Origin: an uncultured Lachnospiraceae bacterium
GTDB lineage: Bacteria; Bacillota; Clostridia; Lachnospirales; Lachnospiraceae
Assembly (NCBI GenBank): GCA_944381515.1
Contig: CALWLM010000088.1
Span: forward strand, 1 to 54,922
Direction: 5' to 3'
DNA: 54,922 nucleotides
Under the pieces are notes generated by a model. That model saw nothing but the letters and a program-made list of their open reading frames with translations. It did not search any database and had not been told where the DNA came from. Below are positions 1-9,300 of the stretch, one piece after another; position 1 is the first letter of the stretch, and every line of letters begins with the position of its first letter. The position numbers and the translations under genes were made by a program.

Positions 1-163
1 CTTCGGTTTCCGCAGTCGTCCCCTCCTCCACAATGGCCTCTGTGCTGGCCGGAGTCTCCCCTTCGGCGGGCGCTGCCAGCGCAGAGATCGACGTAGGCAG
101 CAGCGTTACGCACATCACCAGCGCACAAACAATACTGAGTATGCGCTTTGTCTTGGTTTTCAT
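1..163 (-). CDS. Secreted wall-anchored surface protein, N-terminal part only (cassette 1)
   Basis: Only the first 54 codons are in the window; the gene continues past the left edge. The start is the ATG at 161-163, preceded by AAAAGGAGGAAAATGT, a strong ribosome site. The protein opens with a basic stretch (MKTKTKRIL), a hydrophobic signal peptide and an ALA cleavage site near residue 30, then a Thr/Glu-rich segment. The first 30 residues are almost identical to those of the surface proteins at 1553-4816 and 6393-9437, so this is the third member of the family. It follows the degenerate integrase gene at 217-1041 by 53 bases and is probably cotranscribed with it. The central domains cannot be seen, so its binding function is unknown. 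Confidence 0.85.
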   Translation of the reverse strand, partial: MKTKTKRILSIVCALVMCVTLLPTSISALAAPAEGETPASTEAIVEEGTTAETE

Positions 164-186
164 ACATTTTCCTCCTTTTGGATCTT

Positions 187-225
187 GTTTGCGGATGCAA
201 ACATTATTAGCGGGTGTTATCCCGC
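187..225 (-). promoter_or_regulatory. Two tandem hairpins between integrase-like gene and surface gene (cassette 1)
   Basis: In the mRNA sense, GCGGG-ATAACA-CCCGC (210-225) overlaps the stop codon of the integrase-like gene. It is followed by GTTTGC-ATCC-GCAAAC (187-202), and then the AGGAGG of the surface gene. Equivalent hairpin pairs lie at 4846-4885 and 9459-9497 with different bases but pairing retained. A role in mRNA processing, attenuation or translation control is inferred. Confidence 0.5.
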
Positions 226-1041
226 GTTAATCTCATGCCCCTCCTTCCATCCGACCGTGGCCTGTTCGGCCTGTAGTAGCTGGTTGTAGGCCTGACGAAG
301 CAGCTGCTCCATCTGGGCAGAGATTTCATTTTGAGTGGTCTGATACAAATTGCGCAGCGCCCGGGGATTTCCCTTTTCCTCCGACACGCCGGCCAGCCGG
401 CACAGCTCGCGCATCTCCCGGAAGAGATTGGACCGATCCAGGGGTTTTCCGTTCCGCGTCACAAAAATGGGGCCATGATCGATATTGGCTTCCGCCATAA
501 ACTCAAGCAATTCCTGCTGCATATAATCCGGCAGGCGAAATTCCACCCGGCTTCCCCGGCAATTCAGCCATCCTCCGCTGGATTGCACCAGTTCCGCCGT
601 AATCTGCTCCAGACATTGCAGGGGCAAATCCGTTGTGGCAAACAATTTGATAATCAAGTAAAGCCGATGACGTCCCAGCGTTCGGGCCGTGCATAACAAT
701 CGAAGATATTCCGGGCGGGTCAGCTCAGGACTATGAGCACAAGAAGCGGTACGGCAATGACGCATGACTAATTCCGGCCGTCCGCACCACCGGAAATATC
801 CATTCGCCGCTGTGATATGTAAGTTAATGCTGCGCTCCTGGTAACCTCTCGTTCGCAGCTCCTGCTGCCAGCGTATAAGCATTTGTGAGGTAAGCGGACC
901 ATTGCGCTGCACAAAATTCTGCAATTCAAGCAATGCGCTGCGATAAATTCGCTGCGTATCTTCTTCCAAAGGCTTGCCTCCTGTACGGCGCAGAAAATCT
1001 TCAATCGAGCATCCCGGCAGAATCTCATCCCGTCCATTCAT
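217..1041 (-). CDS. Catalytically degenerate tyrosine-recombinase-like protein (cassette 1)
   Basis: About 274 residues with an N-terminal SAM-like core-binding region (about 10-105) and a C-terminal integrase-like domain. The stretch GPIFVTRNGKPLDRSNLFRE is typical of clostridial tyrosine integrases. The catalytic residues appear lost. Box I reads TTDLPLQCL, with Pro where the first Arg is expected. Box II reads PRALRNL, keeping only the Arg of HxLRH. The region that should carry the nucleophilic Tyr is replaced by a Gln-rich tail ending near VGWKEG. It is therefore unlikely to cut DNA; a DNA-binding regulator is inferred. The ATG at 1041 sits 8 bases after a GGGGGG run; an in-frame TTG at 1047 is possible because the third copy must use TTG. 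It lies just upstream of the surface protein gene. Confidence 0.8.
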   Translation of the reverse strand: MNGRDEILPGCSIEDFLRRTGGKPLEEDTQRIYRSALLELQNFVQRNGPLTSQMLIRWQQELRTRGYQERSINLHITAANGYFRWCGRPELVMRHCRTASCAHSPELTRPEYLRLLCTARTLGRHRLYLIIKLFATTDLPLQCLEQITAELVQSSGGWLNCRGSRVEFRLPDYMQQELLEFMAEANIDHGPIFVTRNGKPLDRSNLFREMRELCRLAGVSEEKGNPRALRNLYQTTQNEISAQMEQLLRQAYNQLLQAEQATVGWKEGHEINAG

Positions 1042-1079
1042 AGGCAAAGCCCCCCTTTTTTTCTTAAAAATACGGACTT

Positions 1080-1109
1080 ATAGTATCACGAAAAAAGAAT
1101 AAATGTCAA
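1080..1109 (-). promoter_or_regulatory. Promoter of cassette 1
   Basis: On the minus strand TTGACA (1104-1109), an 18-base spacer and TACTAT (1080-1085), followed by AAGTCCGTATTTT. The same arrangement with the same downstream sequence occurs at 5859-5888 and 10377-10406. Confidence 0.7.
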
Positions 1110-1459
1110 GTCAATACATGATTTTTAGTATTGTTTTTGTATGAAATGTAATCTAAAAGAATTAATTTCTGACTATTTACAACATATTAAAAAATATGTT
1201 GTTGTAAAATGGGTCGTTTTTTTGTTCCTATTATTTCCACAAAGTAAAAATACATGGGATTATTTTTTATAAAAATTGGAATATTTTCTAATTACTGGAT
1301 ACAATATACATTTTTTAGTGGATTAGTTTTTTATTTCCTATTATTTGCAGAATATTTTGTATTTATTTAATTTTACTTATTATTTTATGTCTATATCTAT
1401 TTTTCACCTTTGAATTCATTTGGTTTTCAGTTCTTCTTGTTCTAACCAAACAATTTTGT
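1110..1459. other. AT-rich intergenic region of cassette 1 with conserved palindrome
   Basis: No gene is visible. The region is strongly AT-rich. It holds a perfect palindrome, ACAACATATT-AAAA-AATATGTTGT, at 1179-1202. Its left edge lies 70 bases upstream of the -35 element. The same palindrome at the same distance is found at 5958-5981. The rest (1203-1459) shows no further recognisable signal. Confidence 0.6.
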
Positions 1460-1500
1460 AAAAAGAGAGACGCGCCCATCTGTTCAAGATGAAGCGCGCC
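1460..1500 (-). terminator. Rho-independent terminator after surface protein 2
   Basis: In mRNA sense GGCGCGC-TT-CATCT-loop-AGATG-G-GCGCGTC, followed by TCTCTCTTTTT. It lies just downstream of the stop of the gene at 1553-4816. Confidence 0.75.
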
Positions 1501-1552
1501 TTTCTTTCAGTAGGTATACGGAAGAATGAATCTCATAAGCTAAATTAATTTC

Positions 1553-4500
1553 TTATTTTTCCAATACACCTTTCTTCTTCAGCACTACCAGCACAATGGC
1601 TGCCGCTGCCACCAGAGCAACTGCAAAGAGCGGCCCGATGGGAGCATTGTCGCCTGTGGAGGAGCTGTCACCCGTTGAAGGGTTCTGCGGCTGAGGAGGA
1701 TTCGGATTGGAAGGCGAGGTCGTCGGCTGGGTCGGAGCCTCAGTGGGCGCCTCGGTAGGTGCTTCCGTAGGAGCTTCCGTCGTGGGCTCGGTGGGCTCGG
1801 TAGCCGGCTCTTCTACCACGTACTCAACCTCAGGCACGGGGAATTCCTTTCTGCCAGGATTGTCATCCGTGGATACATAGTCGATATACGCCTCTTCATT
1901 GGTCGGCGGATAGTAAGTACCCGGCGCCGTCTCTTTATTTACCAGCTGCAACGTATACGTCAGCTGCAGGCCCTTGGCGTTCTCTACCGGCACATTGATC
2001 TGCCAGCTGAACTGCTCGCGGGCATCCGCGTCGGTACCGTTGGGATAATAGGTAACCACATAGGGGTAAACATTATTCTCGTCAGCCGCGCCGAAGTATA
2101 CCGTATTGCCCTCGGTCAAGGCTGCTTCCACGCTTTCGCCGCCAACAGTCAGGCGGAAGCTGCCGATACCTGCCAGATCAAAGTTATCTCCGATGACATC
2201 GGTAACCGTACCGCTCTGGATTGCATAAAGGATGGAACTCTCCACGCCGTCAAACATACCCGTCACATCGGAGGGAACAGCGCCGGAGGTGCCGCCGATG
2301 GTTCCCAGGCTCTCCACCCAGTCAGGTCCCCAGGGATACGACACTGCATAATCCTGCTCTGCGTAGGCATAGACCTGATAACCGCTGTTTACAAGCTCCT
2401 GCCAAACGGTAGCTGCCATATAAACTGCCGCATCATTGGCATTGGCATGCTGCGTCAGCAGCTCGCCGGGAATATAATCGCCATCTACAAATCCAGAATT
2501 TACATAAGTAGAATCGGTTCCCTGTCCCTTTACGTCGGGCTGATACTGTCCGGCCCCATAAACATGCTGGTATTCCTCAATATCCTGCGCATAACTGCTG
2601 TGATCCTGCATCCATTTTGCCATGTCTGCGAACTCAGCCAGATAGCTCTCCAGATCCGGATGATGGGCTGTCATCATATCGTTGCCCGCATTGAGGGACT
2701 CTTCCATTGTACCGCTCTGCTCACTGTAAATACTGTAGATATCGCTTCCATCCTCCGCACGGCCCTCGCCCCACAGATAGGTAACGCCATCCGTCACCAA
2801 TACCAGGTGCTTTGCCGCTGCATCCACGGAAGTATCCGCATCCAGCATTGCTTTGCCTGCCAGCAGACCGGCATAGACATTGGTACCGCTGCTGGTTTCC
2901 TCCATCATAGCTGACCGGATTATATCGTAGGTTTCGGTGCTCAGCTCCGTCAGAGGCAGTTCTTCATATACGGTTTTGTTAAAGATAACGACGCCCACCT
3001 TGATGCGGTTTTCACCGGCGCGGGTCATCAGCTCATCCAGCATGGCAACGGCCGACTCGCGAATGTCCACGCTGACCGATTTGTCAAAGACAAATACCAC
3101 GTCGGATACAGTCTGATCCTGCTTGGCGCCGATCGTCAGAGTCACATCTGTCTGATCGTTCTCATCAAGAGGCGTGGCCTCCTTATCGATTACCACATCG
3201 TCCTCCGGCTCTGCCGGTTCTTCCTCGGTCACCCAGTAAACGGCGTCCTTAAACCAGGTAAAGGTCAGCAGGAAATTCTCCGGGTCATCCACGCCGAACT
3301 TCAGTACCGTGGAGCCCTCGGCATTTGCTTTGTCGATAGCAGCTTTTACCTGCTCGGCGGCATCCGACGGATTTCCGCCTCCCGTCATATCTTCCTTACC
3401 GGTCCAAAGCCAGTATCCACGGCTTCCCTCCGGCGCCTCATAGGTTGCATGCATTTCAATCTGGCCCGACACCTTGCTGCCGGTGACAACAAAGGAATTG
3501 GCGTTCATGGTATTATTCTGAAGAACGTTATCCGTAGTGCCTTCGTTATCCTCCAAATTCACCAGGCCGATAATTGCATTCTCAAGCGTATTGTTTGCAA
3601 TGTTTATGGTATAGCCGTTGCTCTCCTTATTCTCAGAATCCACAAACAGATCCTCGAAATAAGCCTTATTATACAGCTCCGACGTACCTATAACCGTATT
3701 ATTGGTAAAGGAATAGGTCCCATGAGTCGGATTTTCCGCATTGCGGTCTGCATCACCGGCATACTCATGGATGGCAAAGCCGCAGTTGGTAAAGCGGTTG
3801 TTATCAATCACAACGGTTCCAACATCTGCTCCGTCGGACTGTCCGCGGATGCCTTCCATAAAGTTCGTAAAGGTGCAGCCCTCAATGGTAAAGGAACTGA
3901 ACTTGCTGATGGAGACAGCCACATTGCCGTTGCCCTGACCGCTCATATCGCCGGTGCCGACAAAATTGCAGTTACGGATCGTAAAATTGTCCGCATATTC
4001 CCCAGCTTCATTGTGGTTGCTGACGGCAGCCGCCATATGATGGGTATTGGCGTCATCGTCGACCACTATGATTTCCAGTCCTTCCAGGGTCACGCCATCG
4101 GCGGCCCACAGCTGAATGCCGCCCAGATCCATCCAGTTTCCGGAATTGAAAGGGACATCCGCCGGAACCGAACCATTCAGTGTATTGACTACCACCAGTT
4201 CGCCTTCGGCCGCCTGAATGGTAAGGCCATCCAGACCGCTCAGCACGACAAACCGGTCATAGGTGCCCGCGCTCACCGTGATTGTCCATCCGGTGGGGTC
4301 ATCCTGCCCGCTAATATAGTTGATGGCCGCCTGAATCGTGGTGTAGGTGCTCTCATCTGCACCGTCGTCATCCACGTACAGTGTCTTGCTCTCATTATTC
4401 GATACGGTCTCAGCTGCAGACTCGCCATCGTTTATGTTTGCAATACCATCATTCGCTGCAGGGGTACTCTCTTCTTCCGTCTCTGCTGCAGTAGTCGTCT

Positions 4501-4816
4501 CCTGAGGAGCAGCGGTGGACGTCTCCTCCTGCGCAGGGGCAGAGGTCTCCTCCGTCCCCGCCGTGGTGGTTTCCTCCGGCTTGCTTTCTCCTTCCGCACC
4601 GGTCTCGCTCTCAGCCGGCGCAGTCGTCTCTACATTACCCGCTTCGGTTGTCTCGTCTTCTACCGCAGCGGTGGATTCATCCGTCACTACAGCTTCCGTG
4701 CTGGCCGGGGTCTCCGGCTCAGACGCTGCCAACGCAGAGATTGACGTAGGCAGCAGCGTCACGCACATTACCAACGCACAAACGACGCTCAGTATGCGCT
4801 TTGTCTTGGACTTCAT
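1553..4816 (-). CDS. Wall-anchored surface protein with beta-helix and VWA domains (cassette 2)
   Basis: 1087 residues. The ATG at 4816 is chosen because AAGGAGGAAAACGT precedes it; the 13 codons upstream have no ribosome site. Order: signal peptide (1-30); Thr/Glu-rich stalk (to about 130); right-handed beta-helix-like repeats starting LYVDDDGADESTYTTIQAAI (about 145-460), resembling carbohydrate-binding or pectate-lyase-like folds; a VWA domain with a MIDAS-like DKSVS (about 570-800); a beta-sandwich-like region; a TEAPTEAP repeat; then NPSTGDSSSTGDNAP, a hydrophobic segment and KKKGVLEK. The ending is a sortase-type signal, though not a textbook LPXTG. The class B sortase at 41920-42798 is a possible but unproven partner. 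Adhesion to host or diet glycans is inferred. Confidence 0.85.
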   Translation of the reverse strand: MKSKTKRILSVVCALVMCVTLLPTSISALAASEPETPASTEAVVTDESTAAVEDETTEAGNVETTAPAESETGAEGESKPEETTTAGTEETSAPAQEETSTAAPQETTTAAETEEESTPAANDGIANINDGESAAETVSNNESKTLYVDDDGADESTYTTIQAAINYISGQDDPTGWTITVSAGTYDRFVVLSGLDGLTIQAAEGELVVVNTLNGSVPADVPFNSGNWMDLGGIQLWAADGVTLEGLEIIVVDDDANTHHMAAAVSNHNEAGEYADNFTIRNCNFVGTGDMSGQGNGNVAVSISKFSSFTIEGCTFTNFMEGIRGQSDGADVGTVVIDNNRFTNCGFAIHEYAGDADRNAENPTHGTYSFTNNTVIGTSELYNKAYFEDLFVDSENKESNGYTINIANNTLENAIIGLVNLEDNEGTTDNVLQNNTMNANSFVVTGSKVSGQIEMHATYEAPEGSRGYWLWTGKEDMTGGGNPSDAAEQVKAAIDKANAEGSTVLKFGVDDPENFLLTFTWFKDAVYWVTEEEPAEPEDDVVIDKEATPLDENDQTDVTLTIGAKQDQTVSDVVFVFDKSVSVDIRESAVAMLDELMTRAGENRIKVGVVIFNKTVYEELPLTELSTETYDIIRSAMMEETSSGTNVYAGLLAGKAMLDADTSVDAAAKHLVLVTDGVTYLWGEGRAEDGSDIYSIYSEQSGTMEESLNAGNDMMTAHHPDLESYLAEFADMAKWMQDHSSYAQDIEEYQHVYGAGQYQPDVKGQGTDSTYVNSGFVDGDYIPGELLTQHANANDAAVYMAATVWQELVNSGYQVYAYAEQDYAVSYPWGPDWVESLGTIGGTSGAVPSDVTGMFDGVESSILYAIQSGTVTDVIGDNFDLAGIGSFRLTVGGESVEAALTEGNTVYFGAADENNVYPYVVTYYPNGTDADAREQFSWQINVPVENAKGLQLTYTLQLVNKETAPGTYYPPTNEEAYIDYVSTDDNPGRKEFPVPEVEYVVEEPATEPTEPTTEAPTEAPTEAPTEAPTQPTTSPSNPNPPQPQNPSTGDSSSTGDNAPIGPLFAVALVAAAAIVLVVLKKKGVLEK

Positions 4817-4845
4817 ACGTTTTCCTCCTTGCTTTTTTGAAGCCT

Positions 4846-4885
4846 GTTTGCTCATGCAAACGTTTATTTTGCGGTATTAGCCCGC
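4846..4885 (-). promoter_or_regulatory. Tandem hairpins between integrase-like gene and surface gene (cassette 2)
   Basis: In mRNA sense GCGG-GCTAATA-CCGC spans the stop codon of the integrase-like gene (4871-4885), then GTTTGC-ATGA-GCAAAC (4846-4861). They are counterparts of the hairpins at 187-225 and 9459-9497. Confidence 0.5.
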
Positions 4886-5707
4886 ATGAATCTCCTGCCC
4901 CTCCTTCCATCCGACTGTCGCCTGTTCGGCCTGTAATAGTTGGTTGTAAGCCTGACGAAGCAGCTGCTCCATCTGGGCAGAGATCTCATTTTGAGTGGTA
5001 TGATAGAGATTGCGCAGCGCCCTGAGATTTCCCTTTTCCCCCGGCACTCCTGCCGCCCGACATAATTCCCGCATCTCACGAAATAGATTAGAACGATCCA
5101 GCGGCTTTCCATTGCGCGTCACAAAGACCGGTCCTTGACTGATCTCATTTTCAGCCATATAATCCAGCAATTCCTTCTGTAAATGCTCCGGCAGTCGAAA
5201 ATCCATCTGACTGCCCCGGCAGTTCAGCTTTCCGCCGCTGGACTGCACCAGCTCTGCCGTAACCTGATCCAGACACTGCAAAGGCAGATCCGTGGCAGCA
5301 AACAACTTGACAATCAAATAAAGACGATGTCGTCCCTGCGTACGCGCTGTACACAAAAGGCGGAGATACTCCGGACGAGTCAGCTCTGGACTTTGGGCCG
5401 GCGTAACCGTACGGCAATGACGCATAACCAGCTCCGGTCTTCCGCACCAGCGAAAATATCCGTTAGCTGCGGTGATATGTAAATTGACGCTGCGCTCCTG
5501 GTAACCCTTTTCCCCCAGCTCCTGCCGCCAGCGAACTAACAGCTGCGAAGTGGGCGCACCATTTCGCTTCAAAAAATCCCGCAATTCCAGCAGCGCATTA
5601 CGATAAATCCGTCTCGTATCCTCCTCCAAAGGCTTATCTCCCTCATGGCACAAGAAGTCATCAATCGAACGACCCGGCAGGATTTCATCCCCTTTATCCA
5701 TAAGCAT
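4877..5707 (-). CDS. Catalytically degenerate tyrosine-recombinase-like protein (cassette 2)
   Basis: 276 residues, closely similar to the proteins at 217-1041 and 9489-10319. The core-binding region precedes an integrase fold with GPVFVTRNGKPLDRSNLFRE. Box I is ATDLPLQCL (no Arg), box II is LRALRNL (His residues lost), and no Tyr sits at the nucleophile position, about 33 residues after the retained Arg. The ATG at 5707 is preferred because it lies 7 bases after AGGGGA; ATG 5701 and TTG 5713 are alternatives. The gene precedes the surface protein gene by 60 bases on the same strand. Like its paralogues it is more likely a DNA-binding regulator or structural protein than a recombinase; this is inference from the missing residues. 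Confidence 0.8.
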   Translation of the reverse strand: MLMDKGDEILPGRSIDDFLCHEGDKPLEEDTRRIYRNALLELRDFLKRNGAPTSQLLVRWRQELGEKGYQERSVNLHITAANGYFRWCGRPELVMRHCRTVTPAQSPELTRPEYLRLLCTARTQGRHRLYLIVKLFAATDLPLQCLDQVTAELVQSSGGKLNCRGSQMDFRLPEHLQKELLDYMAENEISQGPVFVTRNGKPLDRSNLFREMRELCRAAGVPGEKGNLRALRNLYHTTQNEISAQMEQLLRQAYNQLLQAEQATVGWKEGQEIHAG

Positions 5708-5858
5708 AAGCAAGTCCCCTTTTCCTTTTTGGACACGTATCTGGTAATAAAATGTGATTTTGTTGTATTTACATATTTGTTTGTTTTTTCCGCTGTGAAG
5801 GCAACTAAAAATAGGCCTCTGCTGCTGCCTTTTTTTAACACCTTGAAAATATGGACTT

Positions 5859-5888
5859 ATATTACCATGGGGATATTTGAAATGTCAA
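5859..5888 (-). promoter_or_regulatory. Promoter of cassette 2
   Basis: TTGACA (5883-5888), an 18-base spacer and TAATAT (5859-5864) on the minus strand, followed by AAGTCCATATTTTCAAGG, nearly identical to the other two cassette promoters. Confidence 0.7.
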
Positions 5889-5956
5889 GTCAACACTCGC
5901 TTTTTAACATTATTTTTATGTTAAACCCTTATTTTTGGTATTAATATCTGAAAATT

Positions 5957-5982
5957 CACAACATATTAAAAAATATGTTGTG
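5957..5982. promoter_or_regulatory. Conserved palindrome upstream of cassette 2 promoter
   Basis: CACAACATATT-AAAA-AATATGTTGTG is a perfect inverted repeat. It starts 69-70 bases upstream of the -35, as in cassette 1 (1179-1202). It looks like a dimer binding site; the binding protein is not known. Confidence 0.6.
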
Positions 5983-6303
5983 ATATGCCAAGACCTATTT
6001 CCTACCTTATTTTTCTTTAAAAGAGAATAACTGGGGATTTTTAAGTTCCATTGTTGGAAGAATTGGTATTAAATAGCACAAAAATAAATCTTTTTAGAAT
6101 TGATTTCATTTATTAATTATAATAATGATATGTCCGACAATTCTTCTTTTTGTTATCTGTTTGTGGCTTTTATCTCTTTTTGATTGAATTCAAGATTCAT
6201 TTAATAATTATAATAATAAAATTTCAGCCCCATATATCACCTCGCACAATTATCCAATATAATTTCATAAAAGGCCCCTGCAAATAAATCCGTATATGGA
6301 AGA
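5983..6303. other. AT-rich intergenic sequence
   Basis: About 320 bases of very AT-rich sequence between the cassette 2 palindrome and the terminator of surface protein 3. Apart from short A/T runs and the repeated TTTAATAATTATAATAATA-like motif near 6110 and 6200, nothing recognisable is seen. Confidence 0.5.
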
Positions 6304-6337
6304 GAGACGCATCATATCGCAAACGACATGACGCGTC
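6304..6337 (-). terminator. Terminator-like hairpin after surface protein 3
   Basis: In mRNA sense a 14-bp stem, GACGCGTCATGTCG with CGATATGATGCGTC and a TTTG loop, with two G-U pairs and a short TCTCTCTT tail. It occupies the same place as the terminator at 1460-1500. Confidence 0.6.
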
Positions 6338-6392
6338 CCTTTTAAGTAGGTATACAGGAGAATGAACCTTATAACCTAATATTTAGCGAAAA

Positions 6393-9300
6393 TTATCTTT
6401 CTAGTACGCCTTTCTTTTTCAGCACCACCAACAGAACAATTGCTGCTGCCGCCACCACGATCACTGCAAAAAGCGTGACTACGGGGGCATTGTCACCAGT
6501 GGAAGTGTTGCTTCCAGCCGAAGGAGTCTGAGGCTGTGAAGGCGTCGGGTCGGGATTCGGATTGGGATTAGGGTTAGACGGCGCAGTATAGGTGTTTGTG
6601 ATCGTCCATTTTCCCTCGGAAGACGTCGCCGCAGCCTCGTAGCCAGCCGGCACATTGGTCTCCTGAACGCTCCAGCTGTAGGCTTCGTCCAAATCCTCCC
6701 AGAAATAATACCAACCGTTCTCTGCTGTCAGGGTCACCGTCCCAAAGGCTTGCCCATTTCGCAGCAGTGTAATTTCCACACTGGTCGGACGGCTGCCCGC
6801 CTGATCTCCTACCCAGATCTTTGCCACAGACATATCTACGCCGCGGGCAAGGACCGGTGTAGCTACCGTAGAAGTATAAGCATAGTCAATTGCATCATTA
6901 ATTGCGGCGCTGAATCCTTGCAGATCTGTAGAGGCAAAGACCTTATCCGCTATCTTCTCCATATTCTCCTGCGAAGAAGGCAGAGTACTTTCCGGCACTT
7001 GCTGAAGCACACTGATTATCTGTACCCCCTCAGCCTTAATTGCATTTGCCTCAGAAACACCGTAGTATTCTTCCGGTACTTCTCCGGGATAGAAAGGCTG
7101 CCCATCGGAGATAAAGATAACCGTTAAATTACGGTCCGGGTAATTCTCCTGGTGCTGCTTCACCAGTTCCAGCGCCCCTTTAAGTCCCACTGAATAATTC
7201 GTATTGGACTCATAATTGACGATATTATTCCAGATATAATTCTGTGCCTCCTGCGCTTCCTCTTTACTAAAGAAGGACGAAACCTCTCCTTCTGTCTCAC
7301 CAAAGGTAGAGAAGGCCACCAGGGTATCCAGCTCTGTTGAAGACAACAGTTCATCTGCCACATCCATCATTTTGGACTGCATGTTATAAAAGTTGCTGTT
7401 CATAGCATCGTCGCTGCCAAACCCGGCCATAGAATTGGAGCAGTCTGCAACAAAGATGAAGTCCATCTGCTGCATGGTAGTATAATAGGCCTTGATCTGC
7501 ACTTCTGCAATAGTCTTTATTTCGTCAGCCCATCTTGCTTCCTTCGTAATCTGCGTATCGCCCACTGTCTCTGCCGAATTATTTGCACCTGTTTTTACGG
7601 ATGTCCAGCCATCGGGCACAATGGTATCGATCGGTGCGGAAAGATCCGGAAGATTGTATGTCCCATTCAAAATTGCCTGCACCCGTTCGTGAATTCCCGG
7701 TATATCCACCAATGAATCACTGTAGCCAAGCCTGACTTCCTCGCCGATATTAATCTCCGTCAAGGAATCACAGCCGGTAAATGCATGAGCGCCTACATAC
7801 TGGCAGCCTTCGCCGATGATCACTGTAGCCAAATTATTAAAGCCTCTAAAGGCATAATCGCCAATATACGCAACATTATTCAATGTAATAAGAGTGACGT
7901 TATTGCCAAGAGTTTCGTCATATACTTTGAAAGTACCTTCAGAAATCTCTGCAACATTTTCAATGGTCAAATTCGTTAAACCCTTGCATCCCCCAAATAC
8001 ATTTTCGCCCAGCTCCGTGACGCCGGAAAGCGTCAAATCCGTGATTGTTGAGCTCTGGAACGCACTGTCTGCAATTGATTCGATGTTTTCAAGCTTCAAG
8101 GTATCTACCTTGACCATATAAAAAGCAGCGCTTTCTATGGTACAGTCTGTCAGAGTAAGCTCCTCAATAGGCGCACCCGAAGACATAAATGCATGTTCTC
8201 CAACGGAAACACAATTTTCAATGGTTACATTCGTCAGACCAGAATCAAAGGCAAACGCAGAATCACCAATCGATTCGCAGGAGCCAATGGTTACCGTCTT
8301 CAGATTTTTCAGATAGGTAAAGGCACTCGAACCGATAGTTCCACAGCTTCCAATTTCCAATGTTTCCAGCGGTCCTCCGGCAAACATGTTTGCATTATCA
8401 ACAAAGGCATGGCTGGCAATGTCTCCGCATTCATCGAGCTTTACCGTCACCAATCCGGTCTTGTCAAAGGCTCCCTGTCCGATGTCTCCACACTTTTTAA
8501 TGTATATCCCCGTCAGGGCCGAACAGCCATTAAAGGCATTCTTCCCAATATTTCCGCAGGTACCTATCTCCACTGTGGAAAGCTTGGACTGATTATAAAA
8601 CACATTGTCTGCGATGTCGCCGCACTCCGTGATTTTAACCGTTTCTAATCCGCTGCATCCTTTAAATGTATCGGTTACAAAATTGCCGCAGCTATCGATC
8701 TTTATGCTTCCCAGCGCACCGCATTGGCCAAAAGCACGATCGCCAATATTTCCGCAGATTCCAATATTGACTGTCTCCAATTTGCTGCAAAAATTGAAAG
8801 CACGGTCTTTGATATCGCCGCAGCTTATAATCTCCAGCTCTGTTGCAGCATTGAATTGGTAAAAGGCATAGGAGCCAATGATAATGTCTGCTCCATCGAC
8901 CACAATTTTCTCCGCCTGACTACGGTAAGCATGATACGGACGAGTTGAAACAGTACTTGTCGTATAATCTCCAGTGCTCGCTGTAATGGTCAGTGTTTTG
9001 GTTTCCTCATTCCAGACAAAACCTTCGCCAGTGACATCTGCCAATAACACCGGAGGTTCCTCGCCATCCGTCACAGTAATTCCATTCTCTGCCGGAACAC
9101 TGGTCTCTACTTCTGCTTTTGTTTCTGTCTTTATCTCTTCTCCCTCGCCGGTTGTCTCTCCCTCTGCTTTTTCCCCAGCACTTTGTTCCGCTGCGGTTGT
9201 TGCAGCAGTCCCGCTGCTTGTCAAAGCAGTCTGATTCTCATTGCTTTCAACAACTGACTCCTCCGCTGCAGAATCGTTCTCCGCAGGAGAAGTCTCCTCC

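Noticed and set aside
3449..4744. Long plus-strand reading frame over the beta-helix surface protein
   Set aside because: Antisense shadow of a gene with clear signal peptide, domains and anchor.
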